Under the pieces are notes generated by a model, which was not told where the DNA came from, searched no databases, and worked only from the letters and a program-made list of their open reading frames with translations. Below are positions 1 to 8,158 of a stretch of 64,000 bases of DNA, one piece after another (the first letter of the stretch is position 1; every line of letters begins with the position of its first letter). The DNA comes from Desulfovibrio ferrophilus (GTDB lineage: Bacteria; Desulfobacterota; Desulfovibrionia; Desulfovibrionales; Desulfovibrionaceae): the NCBI RefSeq assembly GCF_003966735.1, contig NZ_AP017378.1, positions 2,066,905 to 2,130,904 on the forward strand. The letters run 5' to 3'. Position numbers and translations under genes: made by a program.

Positions 1-262
1 GCTTGAAGCTCTTGGATTCCACAATGCGCTGGTCTGGAACGTATTCCATGATGATGGTCCCGAAGTCGGGCTGACCGGTCATGGGACAGAGCGACGTGTA
101 CTCCGGGAACTCCACGTTCACGATATAGGGCCGCCCCGGGAAGTTATTGGGGAAGGTCTCCAGAATTCCGGAATGCGGGCCTTCGAGCTGATATTCGGTC
201 TGCCCGCCCTGGCCCAGGGTCTTGAGGTGGTTGGTCTTGTCCTGGCTTTTGGTGGTGCCCAT
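1..262 (-). CDS. queF: NADPH-dependent 7-cyano-7-deazaguanine reductase QueF (partial, C-terminus off the window)
   Basis: QueF reduces the nitrile preQ0 to preQ1 in queuosine biosynthesis. The first 87 residues are visible. They contain [12 protein letters not shown] with Cys59, which should form the thioimide with preQ0, and Asp66 seven residues later; this spacing matches the short (type I) QueF enzymes. The ATG at 262-260 is preceded by GGAGGA (complement of 267-272), a strong ribosome-binding site. The gene is divergent from the YhhQ-type queuosine precursor transporter at 431, so the two share a roughly 170 bp intergenic region and a pathway. The rest of the gene lies to the left of the window. 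Confidence 0.95.
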   Translation of the reverse strand, partial: MGTTKSQDKTNHLKTLGQGGQTEYQLEGPHSGILETFPNNFPGRPYIVNVEFPEYTSLCPMTGQPDFGTIIMEYVPDQRIVESKSFK

Positions 263-430
263 TGAGTCCTCCATAGGTCATTAATTCTGGCGCGTCACTT
301 TGACTTCCGCGCCCGACAATGGCAAGCCCCTTTTTCCGAATCGTTTTCGCCGCCAGGGACTGCTTTTCCCTCCAGCGGCAGGGCGCCAATGCCCACCCTT
401 ACGGACTGTATATCCCGAGGAGCTAGAAAA

Positions 431-1060
431 ATGGAATCTTTTGATCGCAGGGCCTACACCCTGCTCGTCAGCCTGTTCATCGGTGGACTCGTTGTCGCCG
501 CCCTGATCTCCAGCAAAATCATCACCGTATTTGGCATGGCAGTACCAGCCGGAGTGCTGGCCTACTCCCTGACCTTCGCCGCGTCCGACGTCATCGGCGA
601 AGTCTGGGGCAAGGAGCGCGCCGGAGAGGCAGTCTTTTGCGGATTCGCCACGCTGGTCATGACCTCGGCGTTGGCCTGGTTGGCCGTATCCTGGCCGGGG
701 GCCGTGTTCTGGACCAATCAGGAGGCCTTTGCAAGCGTCATCGGCAACACCCCGCGCATCGTGGCCGCGTCGCTCATTGCCTACGCGGTGAGCCAGAAGC
801 ATGACATATGGCTGTTTCACCTCCTGCGCCAGCGCACGAAAGGCCGCCATCTCTGGCTGCGCAACAACCTCTCCACCATGGCCTCGCAGCTCATTGACTC
901 AACCATCTTCGTGACCATCGCCTTTTGGGGCATCCTGCCCGTGGGCGAGGTCATCCTGGGCCAATGGCTGGTCAAGCTGATGATCGCCGCCATCGACACT
1001 CCGCTGGTGTACGCCGCTGTCCAGGCCTTGCGCGGCAAAACTCTCCCGGCGACAGCCTAG
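431..1060 (+). CDS. yhhQ: Queuosine precursor transporter, YhhQ family
   Basis: A 209-residue integral inner-membrane protein with about six hydrophobic segments, beginning MESFDRRAYTLL. The SDVIGEVWG stretch after the second hydrophobic segment and the LWLRNNLSTMASQLIDS stretch are typical of the YhhQ/DUF165 family, which imports queuosine precursors such as preQ0/preQ1. The ATG at 431 was chosen because AGGAG lies about 9 bases upstream and the extension to 389 is not hydrophobic. Divergence from queF supports the role. A strong hairpin terminator follows at 1085. The substrate is inferred from the family. Confidence 0.9.
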   Translation: MESFDRRAYTLLVSLFIGGLVVAALISSKIITVFGMAVPAGVLAYSLTFAASDVIGEVWGKERAGEAVFCGFATLVMTSALAWLAVSWPGAVFWTNQEAFASVIGNTPRIVAASLIAYAVSQKHDIWLFHLLRQRTKGRHLWLRNNLSTMASQLIDSTIFVTIAFWGILPVGEVILGQWLVKLMIAAIDTPLVYAAVQALRGKTLPATA

Positions 1061-1084
1061 CCCCATATCGTCCTATCAAGTCAA

Positions 1085-1116
1085 AACGCCTGGCACCGCA
1101 AGGAGCCAGGCGTTTT
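1085..1116. terminator. Rho-independent terminator, apparently bidirectional
   Basis: Perfect 10 bp stem AACGCCTGGC (1085-1094) / GCCAGGCGTT (1105-1114), 10-base loop, followed by TTTT on the plus strand and preceded by AAAA (TTTT on the minus strand). It sits between the convergent yhhQ-type gene (ends 1060) and the minus-strand gene ending at 1148. Confidence 0.9.
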
Positions 1117-1147
1117 CCTGTTGCCGTGGGAACGAGGGCGAAGAGGT

Positions 1148-1606
1148 CTAGCGAACAGCTTTAGCCGCTTTCAGAAATTCTCGACGCGGCACTGCGGATA
1201 TCCCAACCTGAACTGCCCCATACCCCTTACAGGCCACGCCAGCATCAAGACAGTTCACCCGGCGCATGAAGTGAATACCATTGGGATCCAGTCCGGCGCA
1301 GAAGCGTTCATTCATCAGCCCCAGTGGCAAGGCCAATTGGCTGATCAGATACACGCACATCCGCTGCGGACAACGCTTGGCGATAAAATTACCCGCCACA
1401 TCAAGGACGAACTGATCTCCAACGTTGTAGCCGGAATTGCAATTGGCGGATTCCAGGACCTCGACGACGATGAGGTACTGACCACTGGCCTCGGCAAGCG
1501 CTTCGATAAAACGAGCCCGGGGTTCGTCTGCAGCCACCATCGCGGCTTCGTCCGAATTGTATTCCAGGTATTTGTTGAACCGCTCAAGAATCTCTTCCCT
1601 GCCCAT
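1148..1606 (-). CDS. TIGR04076-like protein of unknown function
   Basis: 152 residues, apparently cytoplasmic, no signal peptide or membrane segment. The C-terminal ~95 residues (IVVEVLESANCNSGYNVGDQ, then a RCPQRMCVYLISQLALPLG stretch and a final VNCLDAGVACKGYG) resemble the small cysteine-containing TIGR04076 family: a short beta-rich start, a central CP motif and a terminal cysteine. The N-terminal ~50 residues are an extra helical extension. The start ATG at 1606 has GGGGGCGA upstream. No function is known for the family; the assignment is by pattern only. Confidence 0.55.
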   Translation of the reverse strand: MGREEILERFNKYLEYNSDEAAMVAADEPRARFIEALAEASGQYLIVVEVLESANCNSGYNVGDQFVLDVAGNFIAKRCPQRMCVYLISQLALPLGLMNERFCAGLDPNGIHFMRRVNCLDAGVACKGYGAVQVGISAVPRREFLKAAKAVR

Positions 1607-1696
1607 GACATCGCCCCCAGTGCATCATTGGAATGGATTATCCCAACCCAACGCTGCCTATCCGGGTACCAAACGGCAGGCAATGAGACAACTGGC

Positions 1697-2479
1697 CTAC
1701 TGGTATTGCTCCCGCACCAGCTTGAAAAGATCGGGCTTGCGATCGTACTGATGCACAATCACCGCCGGATGCCCCGCATCGTTCAAGATGCACCCGGCAG
1801 AGTTCACCGCAGGAGCATCCTTCTTGTAGGCCAGGGTCAAAATGGGGCCCGCATTGTCGTGAAGGGTCAGGCGAGGCAGCAAGTCGTTGTGAATCAGGTG
1901 ATTGTGCACGCCCTGGTCATAGCCCGCCATCATCTTGCGGTCAGGCTCGTAAGGCACGAGCAGTGCAGTCAGGCGCTCCAGATAATCCAGCATGCCAGCA
2001 TGATCCGCCACGGTGGTGCCTGAACAGGAAATGGGCCGATCACGCAGGGACTCCCAGATCGATTCCCCCATATGCCCGGTGATCCACCGCGTCACATAGG
2101 GGCAGGAGCCGATGGTCATGCGCCGATCCTCCAGCGTTACGTTCACGCCATCGGCCCAGGGGTATGAAAATGGATCGGCCTGAAAGAGCACGTCACGCAC
2201 ATCGGTGACCAGCACTCGCCCAAACGGGCCATGCGCCCGCAGATAATTCAGATACAGGAAATAGCGATAGGCATTGTACGACAGATGGGCGATCTCGCCT
2301 GTCCGTTCGAAAGCGATCACTTCGGCCCCGGCCTCACGCATTTCGTCGATACCGCGTGTGGTAGACGTTACAAAGAGTACGCAGCGCCCCGAATAGCCGA
2401 CATCGTTCAGCGAAGCCAGGAAGGGCCGTACGTCTCCGTAGTGGTATCCGGCGGCAAGTCCAAGGATCAGATTATCCAA
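1697..2479 (-). CDS. Putative glycosyltransferase (GT-A-like, DxxD motif)
   Basis: 260-residue soluble protein. The pattern resembles nucleotide-sugar transferases: an N-terminal beta-alpha-beta region (LILGLAAGYHYGDVRPFLAS, residues 4-23), and VLVTDVRDVLFQADPF around residues 89-104, where Asp93 and Asp96 would be the metal/nucleotide-binding acidic pair. The start is TTG at 2479 with GGGAG 7-8 bases upstream; no better ATG exists. It stands alone on the minus strand with a 190 bp gap from the PilZ gene. Donor and acceptor cannot be inferred, and the family assignment rests on one motif and the general layout. Confidence 0.6.
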   Translation of the reverse strand: MDNLILGLAAGYHYGDVRPFLASLNDVGYSGRCVLFVTSTTRGIDEMREAGAEVIAFERTGEIAHLSYNAYRYFLYLNYLRAHGPFGRVLVTDVRDVLFQADPFSYPWADGVNVTLEDRRMTIGSCPYVTRWITGHMGESIWESLRDRPISCSGTTVADHAGMLDYLERLTALLVPYEPDRKMMAGYDQGVHNHLIHNDLLPRLTLHDNAGPILTLAYKKDAPAVNSAGCILNDAGHPAVIVHQYDRKPDLFKLVREQYQ

Positions 2480-2670
2480 ATCGATACTCCCGTGTGATGT
2501 GGAACTGCTCTACTGCACCACTGCGCAGGGGGCAACTACGTTGCTATGCGGGCAACTAGTGCCGAGGCTCGCAATGGACCTTCCGCCACTTGTAGACACA
2601 ATACCGAGCAGGGGCATCCACGAATCAGCCCTACAACCGAACAAGAGAAAAGGAGGCAGTCTGGACGGGA

Positions 2671-3027
2671 TTAGACTTCGCCTGAGGTTCCCACCTCGCC
2701 GTCAATGGCATCGGCATCCTCACTGGCAAAACGCACGATATTGCGCAGGTGGGCAAAGGAAGCGGCGTCCATGTCCTGAAAATTCATTGCCAGAGAATCT
2801 TCTCCACAACGGACCACAGAGGCACTGATTTCCACGGCGATGTCCCGCGCCAGTTCCAGACGCAGGGTGCAAAGGGTCCCCGCCTCAAGGCCGGAGCAAT
2901 CTCCGGTGTGGCAGAGCATGCCCTTGAGGCTCAGGTTGTCGGTAATCACCGGAATGGAGCGGTCACCACAAATCACCAGAGCCTCGAACTGCCCGGGAAC
3001 ACGGCTTCTGCTTCTTGCATTCGGCAT
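2671..3027 (-). CDS. PilZ-domain protein
   Basis: 118-residue single-domain protein. It shows both PilZ c-di-GMP motifs: an arginine cluster at the start (RSRSR, residues 5-9) and N31-x-S33-x-x-G36 (DNLSLKGM). PilZ domains bind c-di-GMP, so this is a candidate receptor in a window rich in c-di-GMP elements. An in-frame codon lies 11 residues further upstream, but the ATG at 3027 has a GAGGGGG ribosome-binding site at the right distance and is preferred. The partner is unknown. Confidence 0.8.
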   Translation of the reverse strand: MPNARSRSRVPGQFEALVICGDRSIPVITDNLSLKGMLCHTGDCSGLEAGTLCTLRLELARDIAVEISASVVRCGEDSLAMNFQDMDAASFAHLRNIVRFASEDADAIDGEVGTSGEV

Positions 3028-3128
3028 GGTTGCCCCCTCGTCAAAATCGAATCGAAACAACGGGAATAGGGCAAAGCATATCGTAGCAGCGATGATTTGT
3101 CAGGTGCGTGCAGGCAGAAAGAAGACGA

Positions 3129-3311
3129 TCAGTCTTTACGACTCATGGTTCGAGCAAACAGAAAGGCCAGACCGATAGCCCAGCCCGCGAGGATGATAAA
3201 ACGGGGCCAGAATGGCAAAACGAAACGGGACAGGCCGATAAACAGCACGCCACCGCCAAAATAGGCGATCTTCCAACCATTCTCGCGCCAAAAGGATTTC
3301 TTGTCGGGCAT
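3129..3311 (-). CDS. Small membrane protein (60 aa)
   Basis: Starts MPDKKSFWRENGWK and has two short hydrophobic stretches (IAYFGGGVLFIGLSRFV and FIILAGWAIGLAFLFA), so probably two membrane passes. The ATG lies 4 bases after the stop of the next upstream gene (stop 3316-3318), suggesting translational coupling. No family recognised. It is the last gene of a run of three tiny membrane protein genes. Confidence 0.6.
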   Translation of the reverse strand: MPDKKSFWRENGWKIAYFGGGVLFIGLSRFVLPFWPRFIILAGWAIGLAFLFARTMSRKD

Positions 3312-3315
3312 GGTC

Positions 3316-3543
3316 TCAACGGATTTTATTGGCCAGAGCATTGAGCCCATAGATCAGGCAGCCGCCGATCACCACAAGAATGAGGGCAGTCACCGGGTTG
3401 TGGTAGTTGCCCACCAGCCCCAGATACTTGTCGATGGGACCTTCCAGCGACAACGTCTTGATAAGCCCCAGGAAACCGTAGGTCACAAACGGGACCGCCA
3501 GAATAAACGAAAGAATCTTGATGATCACCCTCAGGATGTTCAC
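3316..3543 (-). CDS. Small membrane protein (75 aa)
   Basis: Two hydrophobic helices (ILSFILAVPFVTYGFLGLI, ALILVVIGGCLIYGLNAL) separated by a short polar loop. The start is GTG at 3543-3541, preceded by GGGGGGA. No known family recognised. Middle member of the three-gene set 3723-3129. Confidence 0.6.
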   Translation of the reverse strand: MNILRVIIKILSFILAVPFVTYGFLGLIKTLSLEGPIDKYLGLVGNYHNPVTALILVVIGGCLIYGLNALANKIR

Positions 3544-3585
3544 GCTTTCCCCCCGCTGGTTGCGGATGCTGAATTCTGAATCGGG

Positions 3586-3723
3586 CTATTTGCCCCGGGC
3601 CTCACGCTCACGGTGTTTCTTGTTCTGCATCTTCACGATTCCAGCACCAAAGGCCAGAGCAAGAAATGTAAACATCACGATCAGTGCGAGCATCTTCATG
3701 CCCACGGTCAAGGCTTCCCACAT
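3586..3723 (-). CDS. Very small single-pass membrane protein (45 aa), faintly OadG-like
   Basis: Starts MWEALTVGMKMLALIVM and ends in a basic tail (MQNKKHREREARGK). One membrane helix around residues 9-30. The ATG at 3723 has GGAGAA 7-8 bases upstream. The layout (short N-terminus, one helix, charged tail) resembles sodium-pump gamma subunits, but no decarboxylase genes are near, so this may be coincidental. Probably first gene of the small-membrane-protein run. Confidence 0.55.
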   Translation of the reverse strand: MWEALTVGMKMLALIVMFTFLALAFGAGIVKMQNKKHREREARGK

Positions 3724-3832
3724 GAGTAAATTCTCCGGGTTTTCCGTTGAGTCTTGTTGTGTTGCGTATAGCCCCTTGGCGGGGCGGGGGCAAGGGTGGG
3801 ATTATGTCCAGCGGCATGGGGAAAGCAGGCGT

Positions 3833-4618
3833 CTATTCCTGTGATGCCCGCTTCCACTCGCTAAGCAACTTCTTCATTTCGGGCGTGGCCTGACAATAGA
3901 GCTCCCTGCAAAAGGGCATGACTGCGTCCTTGACCTTGTCCAGTCCGGGTAATTCCGGGGCAGCCAGGTAGTTCATGGCCAGGCATTCCACTGGGGCAAA
4001 GGCCAATTCCCGGTCCAACTCCTCGGTATAGCCTTCGAGTGTGGCTTCGGTCAGACGCTCTTTCCCGATCATGGCCGGGTCCAGCCCCTTGACGAAACAG
4101 AGCGCCCCGGACGGGGAATGATTATTGTTCAGAGCGCTGATCTTTTCGTTGAGTTGATTGCACCACTTCTGAAGCTGGTCATAATTCACGCTCAGTCGTT
4201 TGCGACCGCGGGAGTCCGTATAATACTCACCGTGAAGATACGCATCAACGGCATGAAGCAGTTCGCCATAGGCAGCCAGCACAAGCTTGGCATAACGCGC
4301 CGAGGGCAACAGGGCGAAGGGAATTTCAACCCCGCCCACACTTCGTCCAACGATCTCGCAAGCGTCCAGGAGATGTCCTGGATTGACGCCAAGCAACTGA
4401 TAAAAATTCTCAGCCGCCGCACCATCCAACAACAGGAAATGCAGCGCTGCGGCACGGAGGAGCACCTGTTCCTCCACCTTGATCAGTTCCTCTGCCTGGG
4501 CGCGGTAGCGTTCGATCTCGCGCTCCAAGGCGACCCGGGCTCCAAAAAAAGTGGTTGCCGCCTCGACCAGCGTCTCCTCGACAAGACCATCGGCATAGGC
4601 ATGGAGATCCTTACTCAT
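3833..4618 (-). CDS. Uncharacterised protein translationally coupled to LemA
   Basis: 261-residue, largely helical, soluble protein with no signal peptide and no family I recognise. The ATG at 4618 overlaps the stop of the upstream lemA-family gene as ATGA, with GGAGAG upstream, so the two should be co-translated. A GTG two codons earlier is possible. The region around residues 110-150 (LPSARYAKLVLAAYGELLHA, then YTDSRGRKRLSVNYDQLQKW) looks conserved in character. Co-expression with LemA suggests a partner role, but nothing in the sequence gives an activity. Confidence 0.75.
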   Translation of the reverse strand: MSKDLHAYADGLVEETLVEAATTFFGARVALEREIERYRAQAEELIKVEEQVLLRAAALHFLLLDGAAAENFYQLLGVNPGHLLDACEIVGRSVGGVEIPFALLPSARYAKLVLAAYGELLHAVDAYLHGEYYTDSRGRKRLSVNYDQLQKWCNQLNEKISALNNNHSPSGALCFVKGLDPAMIGKERLTEATLEGYTEELDRELAFAPVECLAMNYLAAPELPGLDKVKDAVMPFCRELYCQATPEMKKLLSEWKRASQE

Positions 4619-5166
4619 ATCCACTCTCCGCGCTGGCGGGTGCCTGGTTTCTGCGGTTCATAATAATCCACTCGTCCAAACCCGTACATCCGGGCTGCCA
4701 GCCGTGATGGAAAAGCTTCCACCAGCACGTTCAGTTGTGTCGCCGCAGTGTTATATTCCTGCGCCATCTCGTCCGCCTTGGCATCCAACCGGGCGATACG
4801 CCCAGGCAAATCCGCTGCTTCGGGGTCACTGATCGCCCCCGGACTCAGAGTCAACACATGCAGCAGTTCAGCGACCTCGGCAAGCAACTCATCTTCGGCA
4901 CGGGCCACATCTCCGGCACCATACGCCTCACGACAACGTTTCACCAGGCGTTCCACTCGTGCCCCGCTTTGCGCGTCGCGCCCCATATGTCCCTGCACTG
5001 CTCTGGACAAGGCCGCGATCAGGTCATCGCGCCGTTCCAGAACATCTTCGACCACAGCCCAGCGGGTGTAGACCTCGCCCTTGGCCTTGATCAGCCCCCG
5101 GTGAGCCCAGATCATCCACAGAGCCACCATAGTCAACAACACCAGTAGGGAAACACCTTCGATCAT
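4615..5166 (-). CDS. LemA family protein
   Basis: 183 residues. An N-terminal membrane segment (GVSLLVLLTMVALWMIWA) is followed by a long helical domain with LemA-type features: a helix with VVEDVLERRDDLIAALSRAV, then EYNTAATQLNVLVEAFPSRL and MYGFGRVDYYEP near the C-terminus. LemA proteins are membrane-anchored helical bundles of unclear biochemical role. The ATG at 5166 is preferred over the 29-residue upstream extension because it begins directly at the membrane helix and has GGGAAG upstream. It overlaps the next gene by ATGA. Confidence 0.85.
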   Translation of the reverse strand: MIEGVSLLVLLTMVALWMIWAHRGLIKAKGEVYTRWAVVEDVLERRDDLIAALSRAVQGHMGRDAQSGARVERLVKRCREAYGAGDVARAEDELLAEVAELLHVLTLSPGAISDPEAADLPGRIARLDAKADEMAQEYNTAATQLNVLVEAFPSRLAARMYGFGRVDYYEPQKPGTRQRGEWI

Positions 5167-5287
5167 GATGAGCTTCCCGGAGAACAGGACTTCCGCAACA
5201 TGCGATCCAGACGTCCATGCAATGGCGCGGCGCACAGGAAACGTACAGTGCAAATAAGCACGGTCAGGCGACTATGCAACTCCGCCA

Positions 5288-5920
5288 TTAGTCCCGCCCT
5301 CCGGCAATACCCAGTCCCAGCCCCATGGTCAGAAAAACGCCGCCCGTTACCCAGGATTGGGTACGCCGGAATCCGGGACGCGAGGATGCCCAGGCATTGA
5401 TTCGGCCAAAGCACAAAGCCACAGTGGTCATGACAATGCAGCCCGTGCAACAGAACGTCAGCCCCAGTACCAGAATCTGCAGGGTGAACTGCTCCGACGA
5501 GGCATGGGCAAACTGCGGCAGAAACGACAAAAAGAACAGCGCCACCTTGGGGTTCAGAATGCTGACCAACACTCCCTGGCGATAGACCTTGGTCAGCGAT
5601 TCGCAACTGAGCCGCCCCACCCCGTCGTCGCCGTTGCGGGTCAGAATGATCTTCAACCCCATGTACACCAGATAGGCCGCTCCGGCCCAGCGCACCACTT
5701 CATAGGCCGTGGCCGAGTACATCAGCACAGCAGACAGGCCCAGGGCCGCAGCCAGAGTATGGACCAAACCACCGGTGGTAATGCCCAAAGCGGAGACCAC
5801 GCCCGCCCCACGCCCCTGACAGGTGCTACGCGTGGCCACGTACAAAATGTCCGGCCCGGGGGTGATATTCAGCAGCACCCCGGCCACCAGAAACAACAAA
5901 TAATTCTCAATGCCGAACAT
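5288..5920 (-). CDS. LysE/RhtB family exporter
   Basis: 210-residue inner-membrane protein with about six hydrophobic segments. The N-terminal NITPGPDILYVATRS is the family signature (TPGP near residue 20), and ILNPKVALFFLSFLPQF near residue 125 is also characteristic. The family exports amino acids, homoserine lactones or similar small solutes; the substrate here is unknown. No operon partner is evident. Confidence 0.9.
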   Translation of the reverse strand: MFGIENYLLFLVAGVLLNITPGPDILYVATRSTCQGRGAGVVSALGITTGGLVHTLAAALGLSAVLMYSATAYEVVRWAGAAYLVYMGLKIILTRNGDDGVGRLSCESLTKVYRQGVLVSILNPKVALFFLSFLPQFAHASSEQFTLQILVLGLTFCCTGCIVMTTVALCFGRINAWASSRPGFRRTQSWVTGGVFLTMGLGLGIAGGRD

Positions 5921-6015
5921 AGCTCACATTTCCAACAGTAGTTTCAGTTCGTCCACACAACCAAACTCAACAACATAAAGAATCTCACCCGCCGAAGCCA
6001 CTTTCGTTTTCCGCA

Positions 6016-6155
6016 AGCCGTTCAAAAGGAGTCAGATTCCAGACGCAAGATCAATTCAAGGCCGACGCGTATTCCAACATACGCGAGGGTTTGAATTGAT
6101 CGCAGCAACGCCGCAGATCACCGTAAGCAGCAGATTCTGACCTCTCACAACGGTT
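6016..6155. repeat. Nested-hairpin intergenic element, copy 1
   Basis: Inner hairpin: GATCAATTCAA (6049-6059) pairs with TTGAATTGATC (6091-6101), and CGCGTAT pairs with ATACGCG inside it. Conserved unpaired GGCCG lies on the left side and GAGGG on the right. It is followed by AGCAACGCCGCA. An outer arm GCCGTT (6017-6022) can pair with AACGGT (6149-6154). A divergent second copy follows at once. It lies downstream of csaA on its strand. Confidence 0.75.
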
Positions 6156-6270
6156 CAAAAATGGGCGAGTGCCAGGCGCGAGGAGCGATCAAGGCCGATG
6201 CGTACAATGACGTACGTGAGGATTTGATCGTGACGAAGCAACACCGCAATCGATCGTTTTTCAACCGTTT
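6149..6270. repeat. Nested-hairpin intergenic element, copy 2
   Basis: Same layout as copy 1. Inner stem GATCAA (6187-6192) / TTGATC (6224-6229), second stem GCGTAC / GTACGT, the same GGCCG and GAGGA bulges, then AGCAACACCGCA. The outer arms AACGGTTCAAAAA (6149-6161) and TTTTTCAACCGTT (6257-6269) pair at 12 of 13 positions. Base changes relative to copy 1 keep the stems paired. The right end touches the csaA stop codon. Confidence 0.75.
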
Positions 6271-6271
6271 G

Positions 6272-6610
6272 CTACGCGAGTTTCGAGCCATTGGGTGCCC
6301 GCTTGTCAGGCACAGCCAGCACGATATGTCCATTCTCATCTGGAAAACCGGTCAGTAGAAACTCCGAGCGGATGGGGCCGATCTGCTTGACCGGGAAGTT
6401 GACCACGCCCACAACCTGACGCCCGACAAGTTCTTCGGGGGTGTAGAGGTCTGTCACCCGGGCACTGGTCTTGAGTTCACCTACATCCTCGCCGAAATCC
6501 ACCCAGACTTTGTGGGCCGGAATTTTAGCCTCTGCGAACACTTCAGCGCGTGTAACGGTCCCCACGCGCAGTTCGACCTTCTCGAAATCATTCCAGTCTA
6601 TAGTCTCCAT
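6272..6610 (-). CDS. csaA: CsaA-type tRNA-binding-domain protein
   Basis: 112 residues forming a single tRNA-binding (EMAP-II-like OB-fold) domain: WNDFEKVELRVGTVTRAEVF at the start, IPAHKVWVDFGEDVG in the middle, VVGVVNFPVKQIGPIRSEFL and a C-terminal NGSKLA. Length and motifs match CsaA, described as an export-related chaperone that binds tRNA. The ATG at 6610 has GGAG at the right spacing; a TTG one codon earlier is less likely. It is monocistronic, with the repeat element directly downstream. Confidence 0.92.
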   Translation of the reverse strand: METIDWNDFEKVELRVGTVTRAEVFAEAKIPAHKVWVDFGEDVGELKTSARVTDLYTPEELVGRQVVGVVNFPVKQIGPIRSEFLLTGFPDENGHIVLAVPDKRAPNGSKLA

Positions 6611-6655
6611 CAAGTTCTCCAGAATTCGATTATCTCATCGATAATCATCAAAAAG

Positions 6656-7846
6656 TCAGACCCGACCATCAGTCAGGGCATTGCGCTGATAGGCCCGCAG
6701 CCCGAACTCGGGCATGGCGGCCAGCACGTGGTCCAGAATGTCGGCCTGAATGTCCTCATAGGCAGCCCATTCCGTGGTATCCGCAAAACAGTAGATTTCC
6801 AGGGGCAGCCCCTTGGCAGCGTCCGGGTTCAAGTGCCTGACCAGGAGCGTCAAATCATTCCGCACCTTGGGGTGGCCCAGCAGATAGGCCCGCACATAGG
6901 CTCGGAACAATCCCAGGTTGGTCATGCCCCGGCCATTGACCGGGCTCTTGGTGCGATCATAATCATGCTCCTGATTATACGCCGCGATCTCCTCACGCCG
7001 TGCACGCAGATAAGGAACCAGAAGTTCCAGGGCCTCGAAACGTCCAAGCTCCTCGTCGGGCACGAATTTGATCGATGACTGGTCGATATACACCGCACGT
7101 TTCATGCGCCGCGCCCCGGCCTCGCTCATGCCCCGCCAGTTGCGGAATGAATCGCTGATCAACCTGGATGTGGGGAGGGCTACAATAGTCTTATCGAAAT
7201 TTCGAATCTTCACGGTATGCAGGGCAATGTCTTCCACATCGCCATCCACCCCGGCACTGGGCATCTCGATCCAATCGCCCTTGCGTACCAGATCGTTGGC
7301 CGTCAGCTGCACGCTGGCCACCAGTGAGAGAATCGTATCCTTGAAGACCAACATCAGCACTGCGGTAAGTGCACCCAGCCCGGACAGCACCCCCCAGGGC
7401 GAGGTATTCAGCAGCAGGCATACGGCAACAATACCGCCAATCAGAAACAGGAACAGCTTGAACATCTGCAGGTAGCTCTTCATGGGTCTGCGATGTGAGA
7501 CGGGGTAGGTCTCATAGATGGCGTTCAGGGCGTCCAGGACCCGGCTGACCAAGAGCATCACCAGCACGAAAAGCCAAGCTCCCAGCGCGCGTTGGATCAC
7601 AGCCTGATACGACGGCAGATATTCCGCCCCACGATAGAGTATCAATACGACCGGGAACCAGGCCAGAAGCTGAAAGACATTATGCTCCATGACCTTGTCA
7701 TCCCATTCGCCCTTGGTGCGGCGAACAAAGGCATGCACCAGCCGCAGCACCCAGACGCGCATGGCCACATACGCCACAAGGGCGAGGCCAAGAATCCCCG
7801 CGACCAGGACAAGGAGATCGGTAGGTATGGAAAGACCATCAATCAT
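6656..7846 (-). CDS. MscS family mechanosensitive ion channel
   Basis: 396 residues. Several N-terminal membrane segments are followed by the pore-proximal helix and beta domain of MscS: LLNTSPWGVLSGLGALTAVLMLVFKDTILSL (split: residues about 148-178), then VRKGDWIEMPSAGVDGDVEDI and IVALPTSRLISDSFRNW. The large C-terminal domain of about 180 residues after the beta domain makes it resemble the YbdG/MscM-like subgroup. It would release solutes on osmotic downshock. The ATG at 7846 overlaps the upstream gene stop as ATGA and has AGGGGGGG upstream. Confidence 0.92.
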   Translation of the reverse strand: MIDGLSIPTDLLVLVAGILGLALVAYVAMRVWVLRLVHAFVRRTKGEWDDKVMEHNVFQLLAWFPVVLILYRGAEYLPSYQAVIQRALGAWLFVLVMLLVSRVLDALNAIYETYPVSHRRPMKSYLQMFKLFLFLIGGIVAVCLLLNTSPWGVLSGLGALTAVLMLVFKDTILSLVASVQLTANDLVRKGDWIEMPSAGVDGDVEDIALHTVKIRNFDKTIVALPTSRLISDSFRNWRGMSEAGARRMKRAVYIDQSSIKFVPDEELGRFEALELLVPYLRARREEIAAYNQEHDYDRTKSPVNGRGMTNLGLFRAYVRAYLLGHPKVRNDLTLLVRHLNPDAAKGLPLEIYCFADTTEWAAYEDIQADILDHVLAAMPEFGLRAYQRNALTDGRV

Positions 7847-8091
7847 CGGCGCCCCCCCTTGTCGTAGGATTCTCTCATGCGTGCCCATTCGGACTTGATG
7901 AAGGCCAGCAGTTCCGGCCCGCGCTCGTGCGCAAGGACCTTCAGTGCGCCACCCTTTTCACTGCCCCAGACCTTGAGTTCAGCCAGAGTGCGGATGGATT
8001 TCAAACGGTCGATCTCAGCGCGGATGGCGGGCCCATGCCGTTCCAATTCCTTACGCATCGCCCACCCCAACAATTTATTTCTCATGCCCAT
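7843..8091 (-). CDS. Small conserved-looking soluble protein coupled to MscS gene
   Basis: 82 residues, highly charged and helical (MGMRNKLLGWAMRKELERHG, then IDRLKSIRTLAELKVWGSEK). No membrane segment or family recognised. The ATG at 8091 has AAAGGA about 8 bases upstream; a second ATG two codons in is also possible. Its TGA overlaps the ATG of the mechanosensitive channel gene, so the two are probably co-translated. Confidence 0.65.
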   Translation of the reverse strand: MGMRNKLLGWAMRKELERHGPAIRAEIDRLKSIRTLAELKVWGSEKGGALKVLAHERGPELLAFIKSEWARMRESYDKGGRR

Positions 8092-8158
8092 GACATATCC
8101 TTTGTGGATCGTGCTGGTTCGCAACAACTCTCTACCACGGAGCGGACCGACCGAAAAG

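Noticed and set aside
263-430. Possible preQ1 riboswitch between queF and the YhhQ-type gene
   Set aside because: The pathway would fit, but I could not find the small H-type pseudoknot pattern or an A-rich tail in either orientation.
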